20,078 nt of DNA. Origin: Obelidium mucronatum. Taxonomy: Eukaryota > Chytridiomycota > Chytridiomycetes > Chytridiales > Chytriomycetaceae. The DNA lies in the NCBI GenBank assembly GCA_025765595.1, contig JAIVFH010000439.1:1-20078 (forward strand). Direction: 5' to 3'. Position 1 is the stretch's first letter, and the number at the start of each line of letters is the position of its first letter. The notes beneath the pieces are model-generated. The model made no database searches and had not been told where the DNA came from. It saw only the letters and a list, made by a program, of their open reading frames with translations. Shown in pieces: positions 1 to 9,236 of this stretch. The position numbers and the translations under genes are program-made.

Positions 1-823
1 GCTCATAGGCTCCTGGGGCAGTCTGGCAAGAGATGCGGCCGAAAACCTATATCCGCTTTGAAGCAGAGTTTCAAAGAAAGCGCGAATCTCGGGCGCTGGT
101 TTGACGACGACGATGTCAATATTGACACCTGATTTTATAGAGCATTCACCCACGATCTTCAGTTGCCCGAGCCCAATTCGCGATCATTTCCAAACATTGG
201 CCACGGTTTTCAGGAGCAAGATCCTTCAAGGTATAGTCAGTGCAATAGTACTATAAGTGCCCAGTAGACCAAGCACCTTACCCGTCTTGCCAAGAAAGTT
301 TCGAGAGCTTTCAAATTATCTTTGGATGACATTTGAGAAACAAACGGTTTCTCGCAGTTCTTGTAAAATGTGTCCAACACCGTCAGAGTGTAATTGAGAG
401 TGACTGTTTGATACGAGTGAGATTGGTTGTAGAAGCACATCAAGCTCGTTCAACGAAGGAAGCCATACCAGGATCAGCTGCTTCCAATCTGTATCTAACA
501 GCCTTGATGGCTTGAAGGCATCTGAATAGTTCAACAGACTTGATTAACTTGAAACAATCAAAACTGAAAACAAGACTTTCACCCTTCCAATGGAGTCCCA
601 GTTTGATAGTAGCCTTTAATAAGCTCGATAGTGGTAAAGACAGCTGGATAGTCCACCTCAGGTGCTGCTGGATTCGTGCAGATATCTACAGACGGATCAA
701 AGCCCTCAGCCACACACACCCAGTCGCATGACTGCATTGTCCCTGTAACCCCTTACCGATGATTGTTGTTGCAATTTCGCCCTCTGGCCGGCTGTTTGCG
801 TCCTTCTTGAACAGATTGAACAT
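1..823 (-). CDS. VHS-domain trafficking protein, paralogue 1 (3' part cut by window edge)
   Basis: Six exons are visible on the minus strand: 757-823, 583-685, 469-521, 282-403, 154-223 and 1-95, the last continuing past the edge. The start ATG is at 821-823, and the protein opens MFNLFKKDANSRPEGEIA. The residues encoded match a VHS domain, the ubiquitin- and cargo-binding superhelix of TOM1, GGA, HRS and yeast Lsb5. Typical blocks are LNYTLTVLDTFYKNCEKPF and APENRGQCLEMIANWA. VHS proteins of this kind sort ubiquitinated cargo at endosomes; that role is taken from the family. Exons 2, 3 and 4 have exactly the same lengths (103, 53 and 122 nt) and phases as those of the downstream paralogue at 1859-3398. 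One difference is an extra 58-nt intron (96-153) inside what is a single exon there. The part after the VHS domain, where a GAT domain would be expected, lies outside the window. Confidence 0.85.
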
Positions 824-879
824 TTCGCAGAGTTTCTCCAACTGAAACCAAAAGAAACGAATCACTGCTCAAACTTCGA
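824..879. promoter_or_regulatory. Short divergent promoter region
   Basis: Only 56 bases separate the start codons of the minus-strand VHS gene and the plus-strand gene at 880. Both promoters and 5' leaders must fit here or overlap the neighbouring coding sequence. I see no clear TATA box. Confidence 0.4.
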
Positions 880-1578
880 ATGGACACGTCACCGCTTGCA
901 TTCTCGTGGCTTTCCGTTGGCGTTGCCGGCGCCCAGTCCGCTGCCCCACACGCCGCAGCCCAGTCCCACTCTGACTATAATAGCGCAAGTGCCACACAGT
1001 CCCATTCCCACCAACTCCCACTCTCGCTCTCAACCTCGCCGCGCTTCACATTCGACCGCATCGGCGACTCGTCGAGCGTCGAGCCGTTCGAAGCAATCGA
1101 CGCGGACGACTTCTCGGAGGACGCAGCTTCAAGTCCAGGTGTGGATTCTCAGGTTTCCCCGCTGGCGCTGCCGCTGCCAACCCCTGCAAATCCTCCGGCA
1201 GCGGACTCGTCCACGCAGCTGTTTGCTGAATCTACTGTTAGTTCTCCCTCGCGTCCAGTTGCTGAAGTCAGTATCTCCGAGGCAAACGAAAATATGCCCA
1301 AGTCATCCGAAAATGAAGGTGCAGCAAGTGACAATAATAGTGACGACTGGTAAGCTTGAATTCATATACTTTCAATGACTGTGTAATATTGAAGTTTCGC
1401 GAAGGATTTGGAAGTTGTTTGTGAATATGGGGAAGATTGGAGCGCTGAGTGTTTCTCTTGTTATCTTTACAAAGCTTGTTAGGTAAGCTGTTTCATTGGC
1501 TTTTTGTTTTGTACTAATCTTTTTGACGGCAGGCGTCTGTATCGGACAGGGTGGTCATTCTTCCGTTCCATCTCCTGA
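880..1578 (+). CDS. Hypothetical protein with disordered N-terminus and C-terminal hydrophobic segment
   Basis: I do not recognise this protein. My model has three exons, 880-1349, 1405-1482 and 1533-1578, giving 197 residues. The second intron has a good TACTAAT branch site at 1512-1518. The first 150 or so residues are low-complexity, rich in Ser, Ala, Pro, His and acidic residues, so probably disordered. Splicing adds a C-terminal stretch beginning WIWKLFVNMGKIGALS, then a short hydrophobic run (IGALSVSLVIFTKLV) followed by arginines and an aromatic tail. That pattern would suit a tail anchor in an organelle or ER membrane (inference). Without splicing the frame stops at 1351-1353 after 157 residues and the hydrophobic tail is lost. 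An AATAAA lies 22 bases after the stop. Confidence 0.6.
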
Positions 1579-1599
1579 GAAATTAGGCTTTAACCTAGC

Positions 1600-1605
1600 A
1601 ATAAA
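1600..1605 (+). terminator. Polyadenylation signal AATAAA
   Basis: AATAAA 22 bases downstream of the stop of the plus-strand gene that ends at 1578. It lies upstream of the tRNA gene. Confidence 0.5.
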
Positions 1606-1709
1606 CTTTCTACCACAAAATTTCAAAATACATGTACCTGTCTTAAAGTTTGGTGCTATTCAAGACGTCTGATTTGTATAGGTTCAAATTATAACTTCTC
1701 CCTGACGAA

Positions 1710-1791
1710 GACAACGTGGCCGAGTGGTTAAGGCGACAGACTTGAAATCTGTTATCCTCTGGATGCGCAGGTTCGAACCCTGCCGTTGTCG
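1710..1791 (+). tRNA. tRNA-Ser(UGA)
   Basis: This is an 82-nt class II tRNA without an intron. The acceptor stem pairs GACAACG (1710-1716) with CGTTGTC (1784-1790), with a G discriminator at 1791. The A box GTGGCCGAGTGG is present. The anticodon stem ACAGA/TCTGT closes the loop CTTGAAA, with anticodon TGA at 1743-1745. A long variable arm with ATCC/GGAT pairing marks it as a serine tRNA. The B box GGTTCGAACCC lies in the T arm. A TTTT run at 1793-1796 would stop RNA polymerase III. It reads UCA and, by wobble, other UCN serine codons. It sits between the converging ends of two protein genes. Confidence 0.96.
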
Positions 1792-1828
1792 GTTTTCCTA
1801 TTTGGAAGGTCGTGGCTGATTGATTATT

Positions 1829-1834
1829 TTTATT
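1829..1834 (-). terminator. Polyadenylation signal for VHS-GAT gene
   Basis: TTTATT on the plus strand is AATAAA on the minus strand, 25 bases beyond the stop codon at 1859-1861. Confidence 0.5.
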
Positions 1835-1858
1835 CAGGAATGTAACAGCCAATTAAAA

Positions 1859-3398
1859 TTACTGATCAGCAAAAGGGTCCTCAGACTTGGCTTGATTTGC
1901 ACCTGATCGAGAGCTATTGACTGGCGCCAAAGGAGCAGCAATTGGTTTTGAGTTTGAATTTTCAGCGTTCGTCGGAATGGCAGTCGCGGCAGCAATAGGT
2001 GGTGATGATGGAGGCACTTGGACCGAATCACTCACATCAATTAAAACCCCTGTGTTGGTGCCTGCCACAGGTCGAGCATTATGGTTGTTGTATAACTCCA
2101 AGGCAGCGACAATCGCGCTGTTGGAAGTGATCAGCTTATCCAACAAGTCAGATTCTTGAACCTTTTCAATGTGCCCGACGATTCTCCTTTGAATATCCAG
2201 GCAGCGGTTGTAAGATTCCTGAGAGCATAATGAGTGGTGAACATCAAATACAAAGCCAACAATAAAAACATACAACTGCGATTTCGTTGGTCGTAATATC
2301 GACGCCAGGTTCAGCAAAACTGACTGTTTCAACCAACATGGAGACAGTGTTTTCGACCAAAGAGCAGTCATGGGCAACCCACTTTCTTCGTTCTTCTTCA
2401 CTGACACTGGTAATATCTGGACGAGATTGCACCAAAGGAGGCTGAACAATTTGGGGGGCTGCATATACAATGCGAGTTCCAAGGGGCAACGCTGGTGCAT
2501 AGGCGTTTGGCACCACCAGAACCGTTCCTTGTTGTGGATACACCAGATGTGTGGGGCGGAGCCTCTCCAAATCTTCTGGAGATATCTAATTGATTGTAAT
2601 AGTTTCAATATCTTTCGAACTCTGTAACATAGTGCCGAACCTTTGCCAGAGCTTGAGGGGAGAAGCGATATCCGGCACGAACAAGTGTTTCAAAGAATCG
2701 CTTCATCTCCGGGATATCGGAAGTATTAGCCCAGTCTGCAATCATTTCCAAACATTGACCACGGTTTTCAGGTGCAAGAGTCTGTTCACGTATTTAAATT
2801 CAAGTTCTCAGCTTGTGAAGTAGTGTTTTCAAAAACAAAACTCAAACCGTTGTTTCCAAGAACTTTTGAAGATGCTTTAGGTTGTCGGAAGAAGCAACTT
2901 GTACTTGGAATGGTCGATCACAGTTCTTGTAACAGGTATTCAACAAAGTCAACGTGTAGTTTACAACAACTGGCATTTCAGATTAGACAAAAAAACTAAG
3001 CTGTATAATGATTGCGGCAACTCACTAGGACTAGTGTCATCAAGTCTGAATCGAATCGCTTTCAACGCTTGCAAGGCTCTGTGGTAAAGCTCATTTAAAA
3101 AGGTTGTGATCTCATGCAGATCATGTTAAGCACACACACCCTTCATTCGGAGTGGAAGTGACATAGTACTTCTTGATCATTTCAATCACAGAAAAGACCC
3201 CCGGCCAGTCGACTTCGGGAGATGCTGGGTTCGTAACAACATCTGATCGATCGTTGCATTTTGATTTTAAGAATGGGGAGTGGTCAGCTCCACAGTAGAT
3301 TCTCTTCAGTCTCATATCGAAATAAAGGTCTCACCAATGATGATTGAGGCGATTTCACCAGTTGGACGGCTGTTCTTGCCAAAGAGTTTGGAGAACAT
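1859..3398 (-). CDS. VHS-GAT domain protein, TOM1/Lsb5-like, paralogue 2
   Basis: Seven exons on the minus strand: 3335-3398, 3140-3242, 3026-3078, 2848-2969, 2641-2781, 2274-2585 and 1859-2218. They total 1155 nt, or 384 residues. Residues 1-160 or so form a VHS domain (MFSKLFGKNSRPTGEIAS at the start, NYTLTLLNTCYKNCDRPF in the middle). Residues about 195-300 look like the helical GAT domain that binds ubiquitin. The rest is a Pro/Ala/Ser-rich tail ending DPFADQ, a DPF-type motif often used to bind clathrin adaptors. There is no SH3 domain or gamma-adaptin ear. The closest architecture is TOM1 or fungal Lsb5, which act in endosomal sorting of ubiquitinated membrane cargo. It is a clear paralogue of the gene at 1-823. 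The next gene upstream diverges from it across 209 bases. Confidence 0.87.
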
Positions 3399-3607
3399 GG
3401 TTTTTGTTTTGGGCACTCTATTTATTCCCAAATCACATCAATCAATATTACCATAAACTCAATAATCGCTTGAAAAATAAAGAGTTAGAAAAGTAAAAGA
3501 GGGACGCTGTTTCTTTCAACTGACAATTTTCCCTTTAATTCCCAACAAAAACCCCCCTCTGCCACCAGTCCTCAACAAAAATTAAAAGGATCGTACTAGC
3601 GTGAAAC
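3399..3607. promoter_or_regulatory. Divergent promoter between VHS-GAT and DNAI2
   Basis: A 209-base spacer that must hold the promoters of both divergent genes. It is AT-rich with a C-run near 3550-3557. I see no motif I would name with confidence. Confidence 0.4.
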
Positions 3608-5788
3608 ATGGAGATTGTATACGTTTATCAGCGCAAACGAAGAGAGTTTGGAAAACAAACCAACTTCCGCGACCGGCTATGCGAGACTGGGATATCTATT
3701 CCGCCTGATCCAGGCTACATCAAAAACTATGTCGAACGAAACCCGTGTTTTGCCGAAGTTCAAAGTGTTCCTGAAAAAAGTGAGCACGAGGTAAAAAATT
3801 ATCCTGGTGTTTTGGCTTGATCCTGGATGTGATTCTTGTGATCAACTCTTTCTCCAACGACTAACAAAAAAAAATAGGTGAATACGGAATCTTTTGTCTT
3901 GTGCAGCAGGGGAATCCTCCATATTCAAGGAGGTTGGCCGAAAGATGTCGATTCAACAGACGTGGAGCATACGATCCGTTACAAGAAAAAGATTGAAAAG
4001 GATGAAGAGTATATGAAGAGTGTTCAGATAATGGGCAATACAATGGAACACTGCATCAAACAAAACAACGCGATTGACATTTATGAAGAATATTTCATTG
4101 ATACGCCTGATGCTGCTACAGTAGATCCTCCAAATGCGAAATCATTGAATGTGTACAGGTTTGATACCATGGTTTTTTTTTTCGTACTTCTCAAACATCA
4201 TCCTCTAAAAAAAACTCCCTCAGAGATCCGAACAAAATCAAACGTGCTGCAACATACGTTTCATGGTATCCTGATGATGGCCACAAAATCGCTGTGGCCT
4301 ATTCCCAACTCGAGTTTCAAAAGACACCCGCCAATATGTCCTTTGATTCATATATTTGGGACGTGGAGAACCCAAATGTTCCAGATCAGACTTTAACTCC
4401 GTCGAGTCCTTTAGTTTGCATCAAATACAATCCAAAGGACCCACATATTCTTGTTGGGGGATCATATAATGGACTACTGTGTAAGTGATGCCCCCACCTA
4501 GGAAAGATTCAAAGATTTTAATTTCTTTTGGTGTGTTATTTCTCCAGCGTATTGGGATACTAGAAAGGGTGCATACCCTGTGGATACTTCGACAATTGAG
4601 AAAAGTCACAGAGATCCAGTGTATAATTTATCGTGGGTGCAATCAAAATCTGGTGAGGCTCAACCATTGCAATTTTTTTTTAAATGCCACACATACTAAG
4701 AGCCCGGACGCTTTTTTTTTCTTTGCGTTCTTTCTTTTTCAGGATGTGAATTCTTTTCGGTTTCAACTGACGGACAGGTCCATTGGTGGGACATTCGTAA
4801 ATTCGCAGAACCAACGGAAAGTCTCTTGTTGGACCCGGAGAAGAACGGGAACGTTGTCGGTGGAACTGTTCTTGACTTTGAAACCACAATGGTGAGATTC
4901 CTAATTGCTGTTCATTCCGTGGACTAACACGACCAACCAAAAAAAAAAAAAAACAAGCCAACGAAATTCATGGTTGGAGCCGAAAATGGATCAATCTTCA
5001 TGTGCAACAAGAAGGCAAAGAATCCCGGTGAAAAAATCACTCACGTCTATCCAGGCCACCATGGGCCCGTGTACGCCCTCCAACGGAATCCATTCTTTAC
5101 CAAAAACTTTCTATCTGTTGGAGATTGGAAAGCGAGCGTAAGTGGCCCCTTTGTTTTTTATTGATATTTGTGTGTGTAGTATAGCAACCAAACCAAAACA
5201 AAAACAACAGATTTGGGTTGAAGATATCAAATCCCCCATCATGTCGACTAAATACTCAATGTCATATCTCACGGATGCGTGTTGGTCAACAACACGTCCC
5301 TCTCTGTTTTACACTGCCAAAATGGATGGAACAATTGATGTTTGGGATTACGTCTTTAAACAGAATGAACCAACGCTAACAGTGCAAGTCTGCCAAGCGC
5401 CGTTACATTCCATCAAAGTGCAAGATCATGGTAAATTAATAGCGGCTACGGCTCGCGATGGGACTACGACAATCTTGGAAGTCAGTGATGGGCTTTCGAA
5501 AATCCAAAACAATGAAAAGTCAATCTTTTCTCAGGTAAAAAAACGATGGGCAGAGACGAAGAGAAAAAAACGTATTTAAATGATTCATAGATGCTTGAAA
5601 GAGAGGCAAAACGCGAAAAAACACTGGAAGCCGCCGCCCGTGAAAAGAGAATCAAGGCTGCGCAAAAGAGACCTAATTCATCAAACCTGAAACCGACTGG
5701 CACGCTTTTGGATGAATTGATCAAGACTGCTGACGATGAATTTTTCCAAACCATTAATGATGGATTGTGTGAAGGGGATGACGGATAA
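3608..5788 (+). CDS. DNAI2: Axonemal dynein intermediate chain 2 (outer arm IC2/DNAI2)
   Basis: Eight exons: 3608-3790, 3878-4158, 4224-4480, 4548-4652, 4743-4891, 4958-5137, 5211-5534 and 5591-5788. Together they give 558 residues. The N-terminus [20 protein letters not shown] and the block [18 protein letters not shown] are diagnostic of DNAI2, known in Chlamydomonas as IC69 (the ODA6 product). WD40 repeats fill most of the protein, with WD signatures such as [20 protein letters not shown] and DVWDYV. The C-terminus is a charged helical tail ([18 protein letters not shown]). The protein is part of the outer dynein arm, where it anchors heavy chains to the doublet microtubule. Its presence means the organism has, or recently had, a motile flagellum. 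All exon joins keep frame. It is slightly shorter than animal DNAI2, mainly at the tail. Confidence 0.95.
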
Positions 5789-5929
5789 TTGGCACGACCT
5801 GCAGAACCGGCGGCTTGAAAACAAAAACACACGAAAGTTCTTCCTTGATCTTTTATTTAAAATACTCTTATTTTATTTTACTTTTTTTTTGCTATAGTTT
5901 AATAATAAACAGTGGTATAAACACACATT
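5789..5929. terminator. Convergent 3' region with crossing polyadenylation signals
   Basis: The stops of DNAI2 (5788) and the minus-strand coiled-coil gene (5930) face each other across 141 AT-rich bases. The plus-strand AATAAA is at 5904-5909. The minus-strand AATAAA (TTTATT on the plus strand) is at 5852-5857. Each signal lies past the other gene's signal, so the two mRNAs should overlap in antisense by tens of bases (inference). Confidence 0.5.
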
Positions 5930-8900
5930 TCAAATACCCAGCTCTTTTACAAGAAGATTTCTTGGAGTTACTTCAAATTCCATCTCTGGAGAGCAAGTCA
6001 TTTGTTCTTTAAGACGCAGGACATTTCTTCGCTTGTCTTTTACTTTTTCCATAGTTTTGGCTATTACTTTCCGTTGCTCGAGCATTTCGTCTATCTGCAT
6101 CTGAGCCTTTGCTTGCTGAGCTTGATGAACTGCGATTTCGTGACGCAGTCGCCCGTTTTGGTGATAGTTTCCAGATGGACTTGTATCAACATGCACTTTG
6201 AGAGACTGCATCAAATTCTAAATCAGGACCCAAAGAGAAAACATTTGACAAATAAATTTCATGACATACATCTCCCATGGCATCAATTAAAGTCTGAACT
6301 TTGGCCATCCACGTCAATTCGATTTCTGCTTGAGCAGTTCTCCAATCCACCTTGATTTGTTCTAGCTCCTGGGCTCGCTTCCGAATGTGATTATCCCGTC
6401 CGATTTTAATTTCTTTAATTTCGTTGAATATGGCGGTGGGGTTGGATTCTTTGAGTGATTTGAATTCCATCAGTTTGCTGATTTCAAGTGTGATTCTGTC
6501 GACGGTTTTTTGTGTCATATCCACTTTTTGGACGAGTTCTGTTACAAAATATATATTTTTTTTTTGTTTGATGTTATAAAAGTGTGCTGTTGGGAATATA
6601 TGAGGTCTCCTAACTGTCTATTTCTTGATCCGCTTTGCTTTCAAAATCATCAAATGTTCCTTGCAGAATCTGAAATTGTCGTTTACGTTCGCGATCGATA
6701 CGTATAATATCCAGTGTTGAATCCTCATTGCATTCGAGTGTTTGAGAAATTTTGGTGTTCTGTGCATCGTTTCGAGTATTAATAACTTGAGCCACACGCA
6801 AATATCAGTACTCACTGTTTTATGGGTAATTTCTTTGTGTTTTTCTCGGAGTTCGGCGTTTTCTTTGCTCCTGTTTTTTTTTTTTTTTTTGATTTTAGCC
6901 CCATTAATTGGAGGCCGAGAAATGGGTCTTACAGCTCTTGGAAGTAGGAATGATAATGCTTGAGTGATGTGGTTTTGGCAACAATTCTAAACGGGAATAC
7001 AAATGTCAGTAATTCCATTTCAACAACTTTGAAAAAAAAAAATTAGTTCTCAACTGGATCCGAAGTTGCTCCAACACCTCCCACTTTCCAAGCAGGAAAG
7101 ACTTTGCCTTCTCCTTCTCTATATATCGTTTATACTTTTCTGGATTGGACACTTTCAACAATCGAAGTTCATTTTCATTAACAGCCTCGTCCCTCTCCTT
7201 TTTTGAAACCCCGGTGGATGGACCATCAAACCCCCCCGTTCCACTTCCAACTGTATATTTTCCACGAGAAACAGCCCACGCATGTTCCTTCATGGCTTGG
7301 GCTCCTTGTATTCTCTTGCTGTGTTTGGAACTAAAGTCATTCTTTGCGCGTTCCTGTTTTTTCTTTTCGGCAACATAGTAATTCGCGGCTATGACGGTAG
7401 GTATGGCGAGTCCGGGACCACTCAGTTTTACACCCTTCAAGTTTCGCCGGAGGAATCGGAAATGAGGGTCTCTTGGACCTCCTCGAAATTGACCTGTTGT
7501 GCTTGTGAAGAGGTCGATTTCCTTGTTTTTATCAGATAATGATTAGAACCTTCAAAAAGCTGAAGAAGAAATAAAGAAATAGAAAGGAAGGATGATATTA
7601 CAGATGCTGTCAGTTTGGTGATGGTTGGAATGGCGTGAAGTGAACCACGCCTTCCCAGTAAGACATCTCCTGGACTTGTTACTCGAAGCGGCGCGGCTAT
7701 TCGATCTGAATACCGACCTGTGACAGGCGATGGTTTGTTTATCAAGACAGACGCAATGTTGAGCAGGTGTTGATTCTGAGCACTGATTCCAGTTCCTGGA
7801 ACACTGGTATTTCCGATAGCATTTCCGACACCTTCTTCTGGAATACCTGGGACTGCAACACTACTCTTACGACTATTTCCCCTAGATCCATCGTTGTACA
7901 TTGAAACGCGACCTGTAGGAGGAAGGCCAGTGATTCTGTCAGCATCTTCGTCTGTGTAGTTATGGGAATGCCGGAATTCGGGCAGTTCAGATTCAAGGGA
8001 CTGTTCAGATTCTGTGTGCGCTTTTGCGGCTTCTATTGCAGCTGCCTCTTGGTCTTTCGCCTCTTGAATGGCTGCTAATTCTCGCTTCTGCACGGCGGCA
8101 GCTTCAGTGGCTATGCGTTTTTGTTCATCGGCGCTCTGTCTGCTGACGCTTCGCACGTATTCGTCGTACCCCATTCGACGTGAGTGTGATTCCCAAGAGG
8201 TAATTCCACTTCTGGAGCTAAGTGGGCGGTTGCTGTGCCTTGATTGTGTAGGAACAGGCTTATCTTGCTCAGAAATGGGAATATATGCAAGCCCAGAAGA
8301 AGGAGGCGGAACGAACCCTACAGTAACATTCGCCTTTACTCCTGCTTTTGTGGATAGTTTTGTTTCCTTTTGTCCTACTTCTGCTTTGAAAGGCTTTGAG
8401 AGTGATGGTGTTACAGTGTTTGGGAGTGGTTTGGTAGATTCCGAAGTGGTATATCTTTCTGTTTGAGGAGGAATGACGGGACTGTTTGCTTGAGGTTTTA
8501 TGGAAGTGATTGGATAGGCAACCCTGTTGTATTTCGGCACCCTGTCCCGCAAGGCAGTTGGATCCAGTTTCCTGATAATCTTCCTGGGCGGTGCTACTTC
8601 TTTTGCCTTCGCGTTTTCGTCGTCGTTGTTGGCCGACGACAGCATTTTGAGCTGGGTGTTTTGGCGCTTTGGCTTTGCCTCGTGCGACGCCTTCAGCTGG
8701 GCAATGATGTCGCGCATGCCGGCCTCCGCCTTCTCGACGGTGCTGAAGCGGTCTTTGGCGGCGGCGCCGGTTTCTGCGTCCGGCGCCGCCGCCGCCGCCG
8801 ACACAAACCGCGGCGGCTTCGACGCGCGCGCGCCAGCTTTCCGCTTCGTCTTGCGACGCGCGGCGGCGGCGGCGGCGTCGGAGTCGGAGTTTGAATCGGC

Positions 8901-8945
8901 GTCGGCGTCGCCGTCGGAGTTTGAACTCTCCGCCGACGCGCTGCT

Positions 8946-8976
<31 letters not shown>

Positions 8977-9188
8977 CTGTCGTCGCTCTCCTCGTCGTCC
9001 TCGGCGACGCGTTCAACAACGTCGTATTCCGTGTCGCGATCATCGTCTTCATCGTCCTCTTCATCATCGTCCTCGAAATCATCGGCCTTCTTGCTCTTTG
9101 CGTTTCGCCCTGCTTTGATATTTTTGGACGGCGCGACTGAAACGCGTTTGCTCCCAGAAACATTGATGACGCTTTTGCGATCTGCCAT
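5930..9188 (-). CDS. Large acidic, coiled-coil protein of unknown function
   Basis: I do not recognise the family. My model is one gene of seven exons on the minus strand: 7602-9188, 7055-7521, 6933-6986, 6816-6870, 6615-6759, 6270-6538 and 5930-6217. It encodes 954 residues. The N-terminal 180 residues are basic then strongly acidic low-complexity sequence (runs of D/E, DG repeats, poly-Ala). A disordered Ser/Pro-rich middle follows, with one helical stretch (AAAVQKRELAAIQEAKDQEA). Next is a well-conserved-looking block near residues 540-570 (FRGGPRDPHFRFLRRNLKG). The last 280 or so residues are almost continuous predicted coiled coil. The start is the ATG at 9186-9188. The join 7055/6986 decides whether this is one gene or two. 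The intron has GTTGAG, a TACTGAC branch site and a TTTAG acceptor, and the frame is kept. The alternative is two genes, with a second ATG at 7016-7018 overlapping the first gene's stop at 7006-7008. The neighbour is axonemal dynein chain DNAI2, so a flagellar role is possible but not shown. Confidence 0.65.
8740..9080. repeat. GC-rich triplet-repeat, low-complexity coding tract
   Basis: Imperfect trinucleotide and hexanucleotide repeats (CGG/CGC, GTCGCC-type, TCC/TCG/TCA types) fill the first exon of the minus-strand coiled-coil gene. They encode Asp/Glu, Asp-Gly, Ala and Ser runs. The GC content is visibly higher than the flanks. The repeats keep several other frames open on both strands, which creates spurious reading frames. 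Confidence 0.75.
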
Positions 9189-9236
9189 CCTGCTTTCTTT
9201 TCTTTTTCTTTGCAAAAAAAAAAAAAAAAAAAATTA
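9189..9236. promoter_or_regulatory. 48-bp divergent spacer with A20 tract
   Basis: Only 48 bases separate the ATG of the minus-strand coiled-coil gene from the candidate ATG of RRP43. A perfect run of 20 A (9214-9233) sits in it. Poly(dA:dT) tracts exclude nucleosomes and commonly serve as promoter elements in fungi. A role here is inference. Confidence 0.45.

Noticed and set aside
896..1378. Second plus-strand frame of 160 codons overlapping the hypothetical gene at 880
   Set aside because: It is Arg/Pro/Ser-rich frame-shadow sequence of the Ser/Ala-rich exon, and it does not join the downstream exons in frame.
1643..1852. Minus-strand frame of 69 codons across the tRNA
   Set aside because: It is the antisense of tRNA-Ser(UGA); its codons follow the tRNA stems and no start context or homology supports it.
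3079..3139. A very short (about 29-nt) intron in the VHS-GAT gene, ending at an earlier AG
   Set aside because: It would break the frame. Using the acceptor at 3079-3080 gives a 61-nt intron, the correct phase and the same 53-nt exon 3 as the paralogue.
7006..7018. Two overlapping same-strand genes (stop at 7006-7008, ATG at 7016-7018)
   Set aside because: A normal intron at 6987-7054 removes both codons and keeps frame, so one gene is simpler. The two-gene reading is kept as an alternative in the gene entry.
8693..9163. Alternative minus-strand frame of 156 codons, Arg/Thr/Pro-rich
   Set aside because: Shadow frame of the same repeat tract, one base off from the real first exon.
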